A DNA stretch of 43,197 bases from Chitinophagaceae bacterium (GTDB lineage: Bacteria > Bacteroidota > Bacteroidia > Chitinophagales > Chitinophagaceae): the NCBI GenBank assembly GCA_025933775.1, contig JAICZH010000017.1, positions 1 through 43,197 of the forward strand, in the 5' to 3' direction. A model generated the notes under the pieces. The model was given only the letters and a program-made list of their open reading frames with translations, made no database searches and had not been told where the DNA came from. Of the stretch, positions 33,289 through 41,483 are shown one piece after another. The number at the start of each line of letters is the position of its first letter. Within the stretch, counting starts at the first letter, position 1. Position numbers and translations under genes: made by a program.

Positions 33289-34920
33289 ATGAACCATCTT
33301 TATTTTGGCGACTGCTTAGATGTTTTAAAAGAATTGAAAGCGCAACACCCGCAACCTTTTATTGACCTCATTTATATTGACCCGCCGTTTAACAGCAAAC
33401 GCAATTACAACGTGCTTTTTGAAAGCATTGATATGAAAGACGCCAATGCGCAAAAGCAGGCCTTTGCTGATACCTGGAGCAATTATGATTATGTAAATAC
33501 GCTCAATGAAATGGCAGGCTTGCATAAAGATATTTATGATGTGCTTACCATGTTTCATAAATTAAAAAGCATAAGCGATAGCGCTGTGGCATACCTAACT
33601 ACCATGGCTATACGCATTTTTTATATGCACAAATTGTTGAAAGATACGGGGAGTTTTTATTTGCATTGCGATTCTACCATGAGTCATTATTTAAAATTAA
33701 TGTGTGATATGATTTTTGATGAAAAAAATTTTAAGAACGAAATTATCTGGCAAAGAACTTCAACACATAATGATGCAAAACAAGGAGCAAAACATTTCGG
33801 CAGAGTTTCAGATTCTATTTTTTTTTATGCAAAGAATATAAAACAGCAAAAGTTTAATCCAATTTATCGTCCTTATTTAAGTGAATATTTAGATTCAACT
33901 TATAATAAGGCTGATGCTGATGGAAGAAAATTTAAATCTTCAGATTTATCTGCCGCGAAGCCAGGAGGAAATACAAGTTATGAATGGAAAGGGATTAAAC
34001 CTCCATCTGGAAGGTTTTGGGCTTATTCATTTGAAAACATGCAAGAGTTTGAAAAACAAAATCGCATTTATTATTCCACCACAGGAAAGCCATACTTAAA
34101 ACATTACTTAGATGAGATGCCCGGAAATTCAGTTGATAATATTTGGACTGATATAGGATTAGCTGAAAAAGATGAACGTCTCGGTTATCCCACACAAAAA
34201 CCAGAAGCACTTTTAGAAAGAATAATAAAAGCAAGCAGCAATGAAGGCGATGTAGTTGCTGATTTTTTTTGCGGTTGCGGCACTACCATTGCGGCAGCGC
34301 AAAAGCTGGGCAGGCAGTGGATTGGCGCCGATATTAGCCATCTCGCCATTCGCTTAATTGTAAAACGATTAACGGAAACTTATGGTCTGGGTATAAAGCA
34401 TAATATAAAAATTCATGGCATGCCGCGTGATATTGCGAGCGCAAAAGAGCTGGCGCAAAATGTAGATGGCGGCAGAATATCTTTTCAGGATTGGGCAATA
34501 GAAGTAATGCTCAATGGCGTGGTAAATGAAAAGAAAGTAGCAGATGGCGGTTATGATGGTTACCTCACTTTTAATTCGCAGGCAGGGAAACAATTTGCAT
34601 TAATAGAAACCAAAAGCGGCAATGTGAATGTAAAAAATGTGCGTGAATTTGTAGATGTGGTAAACACGCAAAAAGCGGCGGTGGGCATTTTTGTTTGCTT
34701 TAAAGAACAGGTAACAAGAGAAATGATTAAAAAAGCAAAAGAAACAGGTCATATAAAAATTGAGCAGGTAGAATTTCCGCAGGATAAAATACAAATCATT
34801 ACGGTAGAAGATTTGTTTGAAGGCAAACAACCGCAATTGCCATTCAATGCCGATAATCAAACATTTAAAAAAGCAAAACGCAACGAAGATAAAGCAGTGA
34901 GCAAGGGATTGTTTGATTGA
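33289..34920 (+). CDS. DNA adenine/cytosine-N4 methyltransferase fused to a Mrr-like nuclease domain
   Basis: 543 residues. Catalytic motif IV DPPF at 31-34 (IYIDPPFNSKRNYNV) precedes the AdoMet motif VADFFCGCGTTIAAAQKLGRQWIGADIS at about 320-345, the beta-class order; the stretch between, about 140-290, would be target recognition. The C-terminal roughly 150 residues look like a PD-(D/E)xK nuclease: GYDGYLTF (about 420), IETKSGN (about 439, E-x-K), and a helix NVREFVDVV with the later AVGIFVCF, as in Mrr. A single-chain restriction-modification enzyme is possible, or a methyltransferase with a degenerate nuclease. No separate restriction gene or specificity subunit adjoins. Confidence 0.87.
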   Translation: MNHLYFGDCLDVLKELKAQHPQPFIDLIYIDPPFNSKRNYNVLFESIDMKDANAQKQAFADTWSNYDYVNTLNEMAGLHKDIYDVLTMFHKLKSISDSAVAYLTTMAIRIFYMHKLLKDTGSFYLHCDSTMSHYLKLMCDMIFDEKNFKNEIIWQRTSTHNDAKQGAKHFGRVSDSIFFYAKNIKQQKFNPIYRPYLSEYLDSTYNKADADGRKFKSSDLSAAKPGGNTSYEWKGIKPPSGRFWAYSFENMQEFEKQNRIYYSTTGKPYLKHYLDEMPGNSVDNIWTDIGLAEKDERLGYPTQKPEALLERIIKASSNEGDVVADFFCGCGTTIAAAQKLGRQWIGADISHLAIRLIVKRLTETYGLGIKHNIKIHGMPRDIASAKELAQNVDGGRISFQDWAIEVMLNGVVNEKKVADGGYDGYLTFNSQAGKQFALIETKSGNVNVKNVREFVDVVNTQKAAVGIFVCFKEQVTREMIKKAKETGHIKIEQVEFPQDKIQIITVEDLFEGKQPQLPFNADNQTFKKAKRNEDKAVSKGLFD

Positions 34921-34976
34921 TGAAATTGCCAGACACCTTATTAATTTTATGTAAATTTGAAACACAACACATAAAC

Positions 34977-35147
34977 ATGACAGAGATAATTATAGATAAA
35001 AAAAAATATGTTCTTATCCCTGATAAAGATTATCAGTTACTTCAAAAAAAAGCGGCATTAAAAACAACATCTGAAAAGCTTCTTACTCTTGAAGGCGCAC
35101 GTGCTTACAGCAAAAAATTAATTCGCAAGAGGGCAACAAAAAAATAA
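34977..35147 (+). CDS. putative type II antitoxin
   Basis: 56 residues from the ATG at 34977 (an ATG at 34917 would add 20 residues but overlaps the methyltransferase end). MTEIIIDKKKYVLIPDKDYQLLQKKA followed by a basic tail is the N-terminal pattern of short antitoxins paired with RelE/ParE toxins. The gene is followed directly by a truncated toxin frame (35138-35236), so the pair appears decayed. Confidence 0.6.
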   Translation: MTEIIIDKKKYVLIPDKDYQLLQKKAALKTTSEKLLTLEGARAYSKKLIRKRATKK

Positions 35148-35236
35148 CGGTAAAAGAAAGCGTGGCTGAGAGCATTGCTGCAATTTCATGGTATATTGAA
35201 TCGCAAGATATGGTAGCGACCGCTGGGGGTAAGTAA
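35138..35236 (+). pseudogene. truncated ParE/RelE-like toxin remnant
   Basis: The frame KKITVKESVAESIAAISWYIESQ and then DMVATAGGK-stop overlaps the antitoxin end, and its codons resemble the N-terminal helices of ParE-type toxins (VKESVAESI..I.WYIE). Only about 30 codons remain, with no start codon and no C-terminal catalytic part, against about 95 in family members. Confidence is limited because of the short length. Confidence 0.55.
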
Positions 35237-35242
35237 AGTGAT

Positions 35243-35860
35243 TTATTTCTTCTTAGCTCCAATAGTACCTGTCTTTACTTTTCCAGCTCGTTTGTAAGTG
35301 GCAATAATAACTCCTTTTGATGTAACAATACTCTCTGTTAATATAAATGCTGCCGGAATCGCTCCATTGTCAAAAAGTTTTTTTCCTTTGCCTAAAGTTA
35401 AAGGATGAATTTTGAGTCGGAGTTCGTCCACTAAATCATTTTTAAGAAGCAGATGAACGAGTTCGCTGCTGCCCCAAACTTGAATGTGAGATCCTTCGGA
35501 TTTTTTGAGTTTTTTAATATCTGTTACATTTTTTATTACTACGGAATTTTTCCACCCGGTAACTGTTGTGTTGCGCTTTTTCATGCTTTTAGAAAACACA
35601 TATTTTGTACCTTTATTAATACCCGGCCAAAAGTCTCCGTGTTGCGGCCAGTAGGCGGCCCAAATTTCAAATGTTTTTCTGCCCAAAAGATAATCTGCAG
35701 GTTCGAGTTCTTTTTGCACTACCTTATTATAAACATCGTTACCATACGGTTCAGTCCATCCGCCGTATTTGAAACCGCCTGATGTATCTTCTGTTTGTCC
35801 ACCAGGAGCTTGCATTACTCCATCTAATGTAATCATTGATAAGACAATTATTTTTCTCAT
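35243..35860 (-). CDS. RibD C-terminal / dihydrofolate reductase-like protein
   Basis: 205 residues: MRKIIVLSMITLDGVMQAPGG at the N-terminus and a C-terminal IQVWGSSELVHLLLKNDLVDELRLKIHPLTLGKGKKLFDNG, characteristic of the YwjB/YyaP group of RibD_C-type reductases (NADPH-binding alpha/beta fold). Function in the group is uncertain. Single gene on the minus strand, close to the toxin remnant but in the opposite direction. A basic tail (TGTIGAKKK) follows. Confidence 0.88.
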   Translation of the reverse strand: MRKIIVLSMITLDGVMQAPGGQTEDTSGGFKYGGWTEPYGNDVYNKVVQKELEPADYLLGRKTFEIWAAYWPQHGDFWPGINKGTKYVFSKSMKKRNTTVTGWKNSVVIKNVTDIKKLKKSEGSHIQVWGSSELVHLLLKNDLVDELRLKIHPLTLGKGKKLFDNGAIPAAFILTESIVTSKGVIIATYKRAGKVKTGTIGAKKK

Positions 35861-36097
35861 ATTATTGATGATTTATTAAGTACAAATTTCGCAAACAAAT
35901 ACGGAGTCATTGCAGTGTGAATGCGATAATATTAGTGGCTCAATACGACAAACTGTATCGTTGCTTACTCATAAAGCAGCCATGTTTAATCAATTTTCAT
36001 TGCAATACCTGCATGAAAATTTTTTCACCAACATATCTGGTGCATGAATAATATTTGATTGCATTAGCGTTAATTTTTTAAGCTTTAAAAAAGAAAA

Positions 36098-36114
36098 GCA
36101 ACCGTTATGGTTGC
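36098..36114 (-). terminator. downstream intrinsic terminator on the minus strand
   Basis: GCAACC-GTTAT-GGTTGC stem; on the minus strand it is followed by TTTTCTTTTTT. Lies about 150 nt after the PAP2 stop, beyond a first hairpin. Confidence 0.6.
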
Positions 36115-36198
36115 CTAAAATATCTCCTGCCCTCTTTCACCTACATATTTAAAGATATTTCTCATATCGGACTAAGATAATATTTATTCATGAAATGT

Positions 36199-36214
36199 CG
36201 GGTGAGGACACCCG
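36199..36214. repeat. palindrome CGGGTG-AGGA-CACCCG, family R2 (copy 3)
   Basis: A perfect 6-bp stem with AGGA loop inside a GC-rich island (36198-36232). The complementary strand shares the GTGTCCTCACC core with 20155-20168. Confidence 0.6.
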
Positions 36215-36237
36215 CCAAGGAGGAGGCTCGGATTTTA

Positions 36238-36274
36238 AAAGAGTTGACAACTTTTAAAAAGTTGTCAACTCTTT
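36238..36274 (-). terminator. long perfect hairpin overlapping the PAP2 stop codon
   Basis: AAAGAGTTGACAACTTTT at 36238-36255 and its exact reverse complement at 36257-36274 give a 16-17 bp stem. The PAP2 stop TGA (36265-36267) lies inside the stem. On the minus strand it is followed by TTTTAAAAT. It is a candidate terminator that uses coding bases. Confidence 0.65.
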
Positions 36275-36894
36275 CGCAATAATTGTTTAAAAAATTTTTG
36301 CAAAAACTTCCAGCAAAAAATTGCAGATAAAAAACCTATTAATGCACCTGCTAACACATCGTCAATAAAATGTTGCGCAAGATAAATACGGCTGTAGCCA
36401 ACTAAAATAGCTGCGGTTAAAAAAAGTATAGAATAATTTTTATTTTTTGCACCAAAGCTCAAAACCGCAGCCAGTGCGAATGCTGAGGCTGAATGCCCTG
36501 AAGGAAATGCATGAAAATTGTGCAGGGTTACTTCATCAATAAAATATTGATAAGAAGAATTTTTTAAAAAAACCGCCGGCCTTGCTTCGAGAATATAATA
36601 TTTTAAAACCTGTGCAATAATTCCTGAAATGGCATAGCTGCTCCAAATCATCAATGCGGTAAATCTTTTTTTAAAAAGAAAAAATAATAACCCGATTCCG
36701 ATGCAAAAAAAACCATCGCCGAGGTAAGTAAAATAAATAAAAATAAAATCGGTGAAATGAGAATGATAGGGATTTAAAAAATAAAAACCGTTTGCTTTTG
36801 TAAAAAAAATTAAAATAAAAAACGATGCAAGTACAAATAAAAAAAAACCAATAAAAAAAGAACGGTTGTGTTTGTACAAAGTTGTAAGAGTCAT
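36265..36894 (-). CDS. PAP2-family phosphatase
   Basis: 209 residues, about six transmembrane helices. The three PAP2 motifs are present: KYYILEARP (98-106), PSGH (131-134) in FPSGHSASAFA, and SRIYLAQHFIDD (168-179) with the catalytic His and its Asp. It probably removes phosphate from phosphatidic acid, undecaprenyl pyrophosphate or a related lipid at the outer face of the inner membrane; substrate not determinable. The stop codon lies in a strong hairpin. It is divergent from the phosphate-uptake genes that follow. Confidence 0.92.
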   Translation of the reverse strand: MTLTTLYKHNRSFFIGFFLFVLASFFILIFFTKANGFYFLNPYHSHFTDFIFIYFTYLGDGFFCIGIGLLFFLFKKRFTALMIWSSYAISGIIAQVLKYYILEARPAVFLKNSSYQYFIDEVTLHNFHAFPSGHSASAFALAAVLSFGAKNKNYSILFLTAAILVGYSRIYLAQHFIDDVLAGALIGFLSAIFCWKFLQKFFKQLLRKS

Positions 36895-36915
36895 TCAATC
36901 TTAAATTCAATCTTT

Positions 36916-36923
36916 CAAAAATA
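36916..36923 (-). promoter_or_regulatory. candidate -7 box of the PAP2 gene
   Basis: TATTTTTG on the minus strand, 22 nt from the ATG at 36894; fits TAnnTTTG. No convincing -33 element. Confidence 0.42.
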
Positions 36924-37054
36924 GTTAAGTAAACCGATTCTATTAATGCTTTCTTATTTTAATTTATTATATAATTTTTTGGGCGATCATTTACCAAAAT
37001 ATGAAAGATGGCGGCAATGTGTAAAAAATGATATAAACTATTGAGGTTTCATAT

Positions 37055-37062
37055 TACTTTTG
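37055..37062 (+). promoter_or_regulatory. candidate -7 box of the DUF47-Pit operon
   Basis: TACTTTTG fits TAnnTTTG and ends 15 nt before the ATG at 37078. It covers the TTG at 37060, so that TTG is unlikely to be a start codon. Confidence 0.5.
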
Positions 37063-37077
37063 CGCAAATTCTTTTTC

Positions 37078-37725
37078 ATGCCTTTAAATTCTATCTTAAA
37101 ATTTTTTCTGCCAAAGGATAAAGTTTTTTTTCAGTTATTTGAAAGCGTTGCTGAAAGTGTAACAGCGATGGCTGTAAAACTAAAAAGTGTAGTCAATGAA
37201 AAAGATTTTGAAAAAAGAGCTTTGCTCATTAAAGAAATTGAAGACCTGGAGCATGTAAATGACGACCACACCCATCGCATATTTACTGAACTGGGAAGAA
37301 ACTTTATCACTCCGTTCGACAGGGAAGATATTCATTATCTTGCCACATCGCTCGATGATATTTGCGATTATATTTATGCTTCAGCAAAAAAAATAAATTT
37401 TTATAAAGTAAACCCTGACGATGCTGGTTTTCATAAAATGGCCGATCTTATTTTAAACAGTTGTACCGAAGTGCAAAAGGCAGTTGCCGAATTAAGAGAT
37501 ATGAAAAACCTTCGAAGAATTACCGATGCTATGGTAGTGATCAATAGTATAGAAAACCAGGCTGATGATATATTTGACATGAGCATTGAAAAGCTTTTTG
37601 AAAATGAAACAGACGCTAAAGAAGTAATTAAAAAAAGAGAAATTTACCAGGTAATGGAAATTGTAACCGATAAATGTGAAGATGCCGCCAACGTGATTGA
37701 ATCCATCATTATTAAATATGCATAA
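37078..37725 (+). CDS. DUF47 (PhoU-like) protein, partner of Pit
   Basis: 215 residues from the ATG at 37078 (a TTG at 37060 falls in the promoter box and is rejected). Almost entirely helical, in the PhoU-like DUF47 pattern: FQLFESVAESVTAMAVKLKSVV, KEIEDLEHVNDDHTHRIFTELGRNFITPFDREDIHYLATSLDDICDYIY. Such proteins are regularly encoded next to Pit phosphate transporters and probably regulate them. The Pit gene follows 40 nt downstream in the same orientation, supporting that role. Confidence 0.93.
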   Translation: MPLNSILKFFLPKDKVFFQLFESVAESVTAMAVKLKSVVNEKDFEKRALLIKEIEDLEHVNDDHTHRIFTELGRNFITPFDREDIHYLATSLDDICDYIYASAKKINFYKVNPDDAGFHKMADLILNSCTEVQKAVAELRDMKNLRRITDAMVVINSIENQADDIFDMSIEKLFENETDAKEVIKKREIYQVMEIVTDKCEDAANVIESIIIKYA

Positions 37726-37765
37726 GAGACTTTTTTAAAAAAGTTTCCATTTTTAAAAATTTATT

Positions 37766-38776
37766 ATGCTCGTTTTTCTTATTACCATTATTGTATTGGC
37801 GCTTATTTTCGATTATATAAATGGTTTTCATGATGCGGCAAACTCAATAGCCACCATAGTTTCCACAAAAGTTCTCACGCCGTTTCAGGCGGTGCTTTGG
37901 GCGGCTGCTTTCAATTTTATTGCTTTTTTTATTTTTAAAGAACATAAAGTAGCCGGCACTATTGCCAATATTATTTCAGAAGATATTATCAATTTTAAAG
38001 TGCTTACTGCAGCTACCATTGCCGCTATCGGATGGAATCTTTTAACCTGGTATTACGGCATTCCATCCAGTTCATCGCATACACTTATTGGAGGCCTTGC
38101 CGGCGCAGGATTAGCCGCAGGCGGGCTTGCAGGAGTAAATACCTATCCCATATTTATTGCATTATTATTTATGGTATTGTCGCCCATCATTGGTTTAATC
38201 TTTGGATTTTTAATGACATTGATTACCGTAAATCTTGCAAAAAAATCAAGGCCGGCAAAAGCTGAAAAATGGTTCAAGCGCCTTCAGTTAGTTTCATCAG
38301 GTGCATTGAGCCTTGCGCATGGCGGAGGCGATTCACAAAAAACAATGGGATTAATTCTTACCGCCATTTGGTTTTATAATAAAATAATTCATGGAAATAC
38401 TATTTCAGTAAAAGATATGCCTATGCCCGAATGGCTGCCACTGGCATGTTATTCAGCCATTGCATTAGGAACTATGAGCGGCGGATGGCGTATTGTAAAA
38501 ACAATGGGCACACGCATTACCAAAGTAAATCCATTGGAAGGCGTATGTGCAGAAACAGCCGGCGCATTAACTATTTTTCTTACAATTATGTTTGGAATTC
38601 CAGTAAGTACTACGCATACGCTCACAGGCTCTATTGTAGGAGTGGGCGCCACTAAAAGGCTTTCGGGAGTAAGGTGGGGCGTTACTTTCAATCTTCTTTG
38701 GGCATGGATATTAACCATTCCGGTAAGTGCTATTGTAGCGGCTGTTGTTTTTTATATTATACATTTTATTACCTGA
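37766..38776 (+). CDS. low-affinity inorganic phosphate transporter (Pit family)
   Basis: 336 residues, about ten helices. The duplicated PiT signatures are visible: DYINGFHDAANSIATIVSTKVL near the N-terminus and GIPVSTTHTLTGSIVGVGATKR in the second half, plus the first-half copy GIPSSSSHTLIGGLAGAG. Proton- or sodium-coupled uptake of phosphate (or metal-phosphate) across the inner membrane. Shorter than E. coli PitA, lacking the large central loop, as is common in this clade. Operon with DUF47. Its 3' end overlaps an unused upstream extension of galE. Confidence 0.94.
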   Translation: MLVFLITIIVLALIFDYINGFHDAANSIATIVSTKVLTPFQAVLWAAAFNFIAFFIFKEHKVAGTIANIISEDIINFKVLTAATIAAIGWNLLTWYYGIPSSSSHTLIGGLAGAGLAAGGLAGVNTYPIFIALLFMVLSPIIGLIFGFLMTLITVNLAKKSRPAKAEKWFKRLQLVSSGALSLAHGGGDSQKTMGLILTAIWFYNKIIHGNTISVKDMPMPEWLPLACYSAIALGTMSGGWRIVKTMGTRITKVNPLEGVCAETAGALTIFLTIMFGIPVSTTHTLTGSIVGVGATKRLSGVRWGVTFNLLWAWILTIPVSAIVAAVVFYIIHFIT

Positions 38777-38843
38777 TAATTTTTTTCACTTAACTATTAT
38801 TTTTTATCCCATAACTATTGTTGTTTTTCTTTTTCTTTGTAAT

Positions 38844-39899
38844 ATGAAGAAAGTATTAGTAACAGGAGGATGTGGATATATAGGCGCTCATACTATTGTT
38901 GATTTAATAGAAAATAATTTTGAGCCGGTTTGTGTAGATAATAATTCCAGGTCAACAACCGCCTTGCTGCAGGGAATAAAAGATATTACGGGCAAAACCA
39001 TAAAAAATTATAAAGTAGATCTTTGCAATTTTGATGATACGTACGCCGTTTTTCAGGAGAACAGCAACATTGAAGGCATTATACATTTTGCTGCATTTAA
39101 AGCAGTGGGTGAGTCGGTAGAAAAACCTTTATTATATTTTGAAAATAATTTATCATCGCTTATTAATATTTTAAAATGCGCAAAAGAATTTCATGTTCCA
39201 CATTTTATTTTTTCTTCTTCATGCACCGTGTATGGAAGTCCTGATAAAATTCCGGTAACCGAACAAACGCCGGAGAAACCTGCAGAATCGCCCTATGGCG
39301 CTACAAAACAAATGGGTGAAGAAATTGTAAAAGAAACAACAAGCGCCACCGATATGCAAAGCATTTTATTAAGATATTTTAATCCGGTGGGCGCTTATCC
39401 ATCAGCGCTTATTGGCGAATTACCTGTTGGCAAGCCCGAAAACCTGGTGCCTGCTATTACACAAACTGCTATTGGAAAAATAAAACAACTTATAGTTCAT
39501 GGCGATGATTACCCAACAAGAGACGGATCGTGCATACGCGATTATGTGCATGTGTGCGATATTGCTCATGCGCATATTCTCGCATTGCAATATTTAATTG
39601 ATAAAAAAAATAATTCACCTTGCGAAATTTTTAATTTAGGAACCGGCAATGGCGTAAGCGTTCTGGAAGTGATACATTCATTTGAAAAAGTAAGTAATGT
39701 AAAATTAAATTATACAATTGGCCCTCGAAGGCCGGGCGATATTATGGCCATTTATGCAAATAATTCTTTGGCAAAAGAAAAACTAAACTGGGCGCCGAAA
39801 TACTCTTTGGATGAAATGATGCTCACCGCATGGAAGTGGGAATTAAAATTAAAAGATGATGAAGCCCTTCATGGAAATCCCAATTTTCAAATGAACTAA
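38844..39899 (+). CDS. galE: UDP-glucose 4-epimerase
   Basis: 351 residues from the ATG at 38844. An upstream in-frame start at 38745 would run through the end of the Pit gene and is rejected. NAD-binding VTGGCGYIGAHT at 6-17, catalytic Ser/Thr region FSSSCTVYG (124-131) and YGATK (Tyr 151, Lys 155) are those of extended SDR epimerases. It interconverts UDP-Glc and UDP-Gal for envelope polysaccharide and galactose metabolism. The 170 nt after it hold no gene. Confidence 0.95.
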   Translation: MKKVLVTGGCGYIGAHTIVDLIENNFEPVCVDNNSRSTTALLQGIKDITGKTIKNYKVDLCNFDDTYAVFQENSNIEGIIHFAAFKAVGESVEKPLLYFENNLSSLINILKCAKEFHVPHFIFSSSCTVYGSPDKIPVTEQTPEKPAESPYGATKQMGEEIVKETTSATDMQSILLRYFNPVGAYPSALIGELPVGKPENLVPAITQTAIGKIKQLIVHGDDYPTRDGSCIRDYVHVCDIAHAHILALQYLIDKKNNSPCEIFNLGTGNGVSVLEVIHSFEKVSNVKLNYTIGPRRPGDIMAIYANNSLAKEKLNWAPKYSLDEMMLTAWKWELKLKDDEALHGNPNFQMN

Positions 39900-40069
39900 T
39901 GCCCGATCGAATTATAAATTTATTTAAGCTTCATGTACCATGCCGATAAATAATAAAACCTTACCAGTTGAATAAATAAATTTTTAAAGAGCTACTATGT
40001 AGATTAATATTTTTTGAAAAATTAAAACTCCTTTATTCATGTATATTGCAACTTATAATTTTTTATTTT

Positions 40070-41362
40070 ATGAAATATCTTCCGCTCAATCCTGAGATTT
40101 TTATTCAGAACAGAAAAAGATTTACTGCAAAGATGGATAAAAATTCTATTGCCATTTTTAACAGCAATGATGAATTGCCAATGAATGGCGATGCAACCTA
40201 TCCGTTTGTTCAAAATGCTGATCTGCTCTGGCTTTCAGGCATCAACCAGGAAAACTCAATGGTTATTTTATTTCCTGATAACCCTGATCCAAAATATAAA
40301 GAAGTGCTTGTGTTAGTAAAGCCTGACGAATTAAAAGAAAAATGGTATGGCCATCAGCTTCGCACAAAAGAAGCGCAGGAAATTTCAGGAATTGAAACTA
40401 TCGTTTGGTTGGATGCTTTGGATAGTTTGCTGCAACAATGGATACATTTGGCCGATACGATTTATTTAAATACAAATGAAAATGACCGCAAAGCCAATTT
40501 GGTTCCTGTGAGGGATTACCGGTTTGCTGCGTCTATGCGTGACCGTTATCCTTTGCATAATTATAAACGCAGTGCAAAAATTTTAAAAGATTTGCGGGCA
40601 ATAAAAACACCTTTGGAAATTGAAGTAATTCAAAAAGCAATTGATATTACTGATAATACTTTCAGAAGGTTGCTGCAATTTATAAAACCCGGTGTGATGG
40701 AATATGAAATTGAAGCGGAAATTTATCATTCATTTTTATCACAGCGTGCTACCGGCCCCGCTTACGGAAATATTCTTGCAAGTGGAGATAATGCAAGAGT
40801 TTTACATTACGTAAATAATAATCAGCAATGCAAAGACGGTGATTTAATTTTAATGGATTTTGGCGCAAGCTATGGAAATTATAATGCCGATCTTACAAGA
40901 ACAATTCCTGTAAATGGAAAATTTGGAAGAAGACAAAAAACAATTTATAATGCCTGTCTTCAATTGCATCAATATTGCGCTTCTATTTTAAAACCGGGCA
41001 TCAGCATAAATGAATACACTGATAAAGTAGGTGATGAAGCAACAACCGTTTTTCAAAAAATAGGATTGCTAAAAAAATCAGATATTAAAAACGAAGACCC
41101 TGAAAACAGGGCTTATCGCAAATATTTGTATCATGGCATTTCGCATCATCTTGGGATGGATGTTCACGATTTGGGAACTAAAAATGAGCCGATAAAAGCA
41201 GGAATGCTTTTCACAATTGAGCCGGGCATTTATATTGAAGAAGAGCATATCGGCGTTCGCATTGAAAATAATTACTGGATAACAAAAAACGGGAATAAAG
41301 ATTTAATGAAAAATATTCCGATAACGGTTGAGGAAATTGAAGGGATGATGAAGACCAACTAA
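40070..41362 (+). CDS. pepP: Xaa-Pro aminopeptidase (aminopeptidase P)
   Basis: 430 residues from the ATG at 40070. A TTG at 40046 would prefix eight unmatched residues and is not chosen. Peptidase family M24B: N-terminal creatinase-like domain followed by the pita-bread metallopeptidase. The metal ligands are MDFGASYGNYNADLTRT (Asp pair, about 263-275), HGISHHLGMDVHD (about 355), FTIEPGIY (Glu about 384) and GVRIENN (Glu about 398). It removes N-terminal residues preceding proline, in the cytosol. Its stop codon is followed without any gap by palindromic element B leading to pssA. Confidence 0.95.
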   Translation: MKYLPLNPEIFIQNRKRFTAKMDKNSIAIFNSNDELPMNGDATYPFVQNADLLWLSGINQENSMVILFPDNPDPKYKEVLVLVKPDELKEKWYGHQLRTKEAQEISGIETIVWLDALDSLLQQWIHLADTIYLNTNENDRKANLVPVRDYRFAASMRDRYPLHNYKRSAKILKDLRAIKTPLEIEVIQKAIDITDNTFRRLLQFIKPGVMEYEIEAEIYHSFLSQRATGPAYGNILASGDNARVLHYVNNNQQCKDGDLILMDFGASYGNYNADLTRTIPVNGKFGRRQKTIYNACLQLHQYCASILKPGISINEYTDKVGDEATTVFQKIGLLKKSDIKNEDPENRAYRKYLYHGISHHLGMDVHDLGTKNEPIKAGMLFTIEPGIYIEEEHIGVRIENNYWITKNGNKDLMKNIPITVEEIEGMMKTN

Positions 41363-41483
41363 AAGCCCACCTAAATCCTCCCGAAGGGAGGACTTAAAAA
41401 TCCTTTTTAAATAATAGCTTTATTACATGATTGAAAAATCCAATTTTAAGAAAAGTTTTTTCTCCCCTTCGGGGCTGGGGGCT
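41363..41483 (+). repeat. palindromic-pair element B (pepP-pssA junction), best-preserved copy
   Basis: The left arm 41363-41395 runs from AAGCCC to GGACTT with a TCCTCCC-GAA-GGGAGGA stem. The right arm 41453-41483 runs from AAGTTT through CTCCCC-TTCG-GGGG to GGGGGCT. The left arm starts at the base after the pepP TAA. The AT-rich core carries the pssA ATG at 41427. The right arm is read as the peptide SFFSPSGLGAA. The outer AAGCCC and inner GACTT/AAGT ends define the arm boundaries. Confidence 0.85.

Larger units (their letters stand above)
35861..36264. other. gene-free gap with terminator-type hairpins and an R2 palindrome
   Basis: A 404-nt stretch without a supported gene (a 44-codon GTG frame at about 35920 has no support). 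It contains the R2 palindrome at 36199-36214 and terminators at 36098-36114 and 36238-36274 facing the minus strand. Confidence 0.6.

Noticed and set aside
35920-36052. 44-codon GTG ORF
   Set aside because: Cys-rich random-looking translation without promoter, family resemblance or neighbouring partner; not supported.
37060-37077. TTG start for the DUF47 gene
   Set aside because: The TTG overlaps the TACTTTTG promoter box, so it is probably upstream of or at the transcription start.
38745-38843. Extended N-terminus of galE
   Set aside because: It would be translated from the last codons of the Pit gene and precedes the canonical VTGGCGYIGAH start by 33 residues.
40046-40069. TTG start for aminopeptidase P
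   Set aside because: It adds eight hydrophobic residues from AT-rich non-coding DNA; the ATG at 40070 gives the normal N-terminus.
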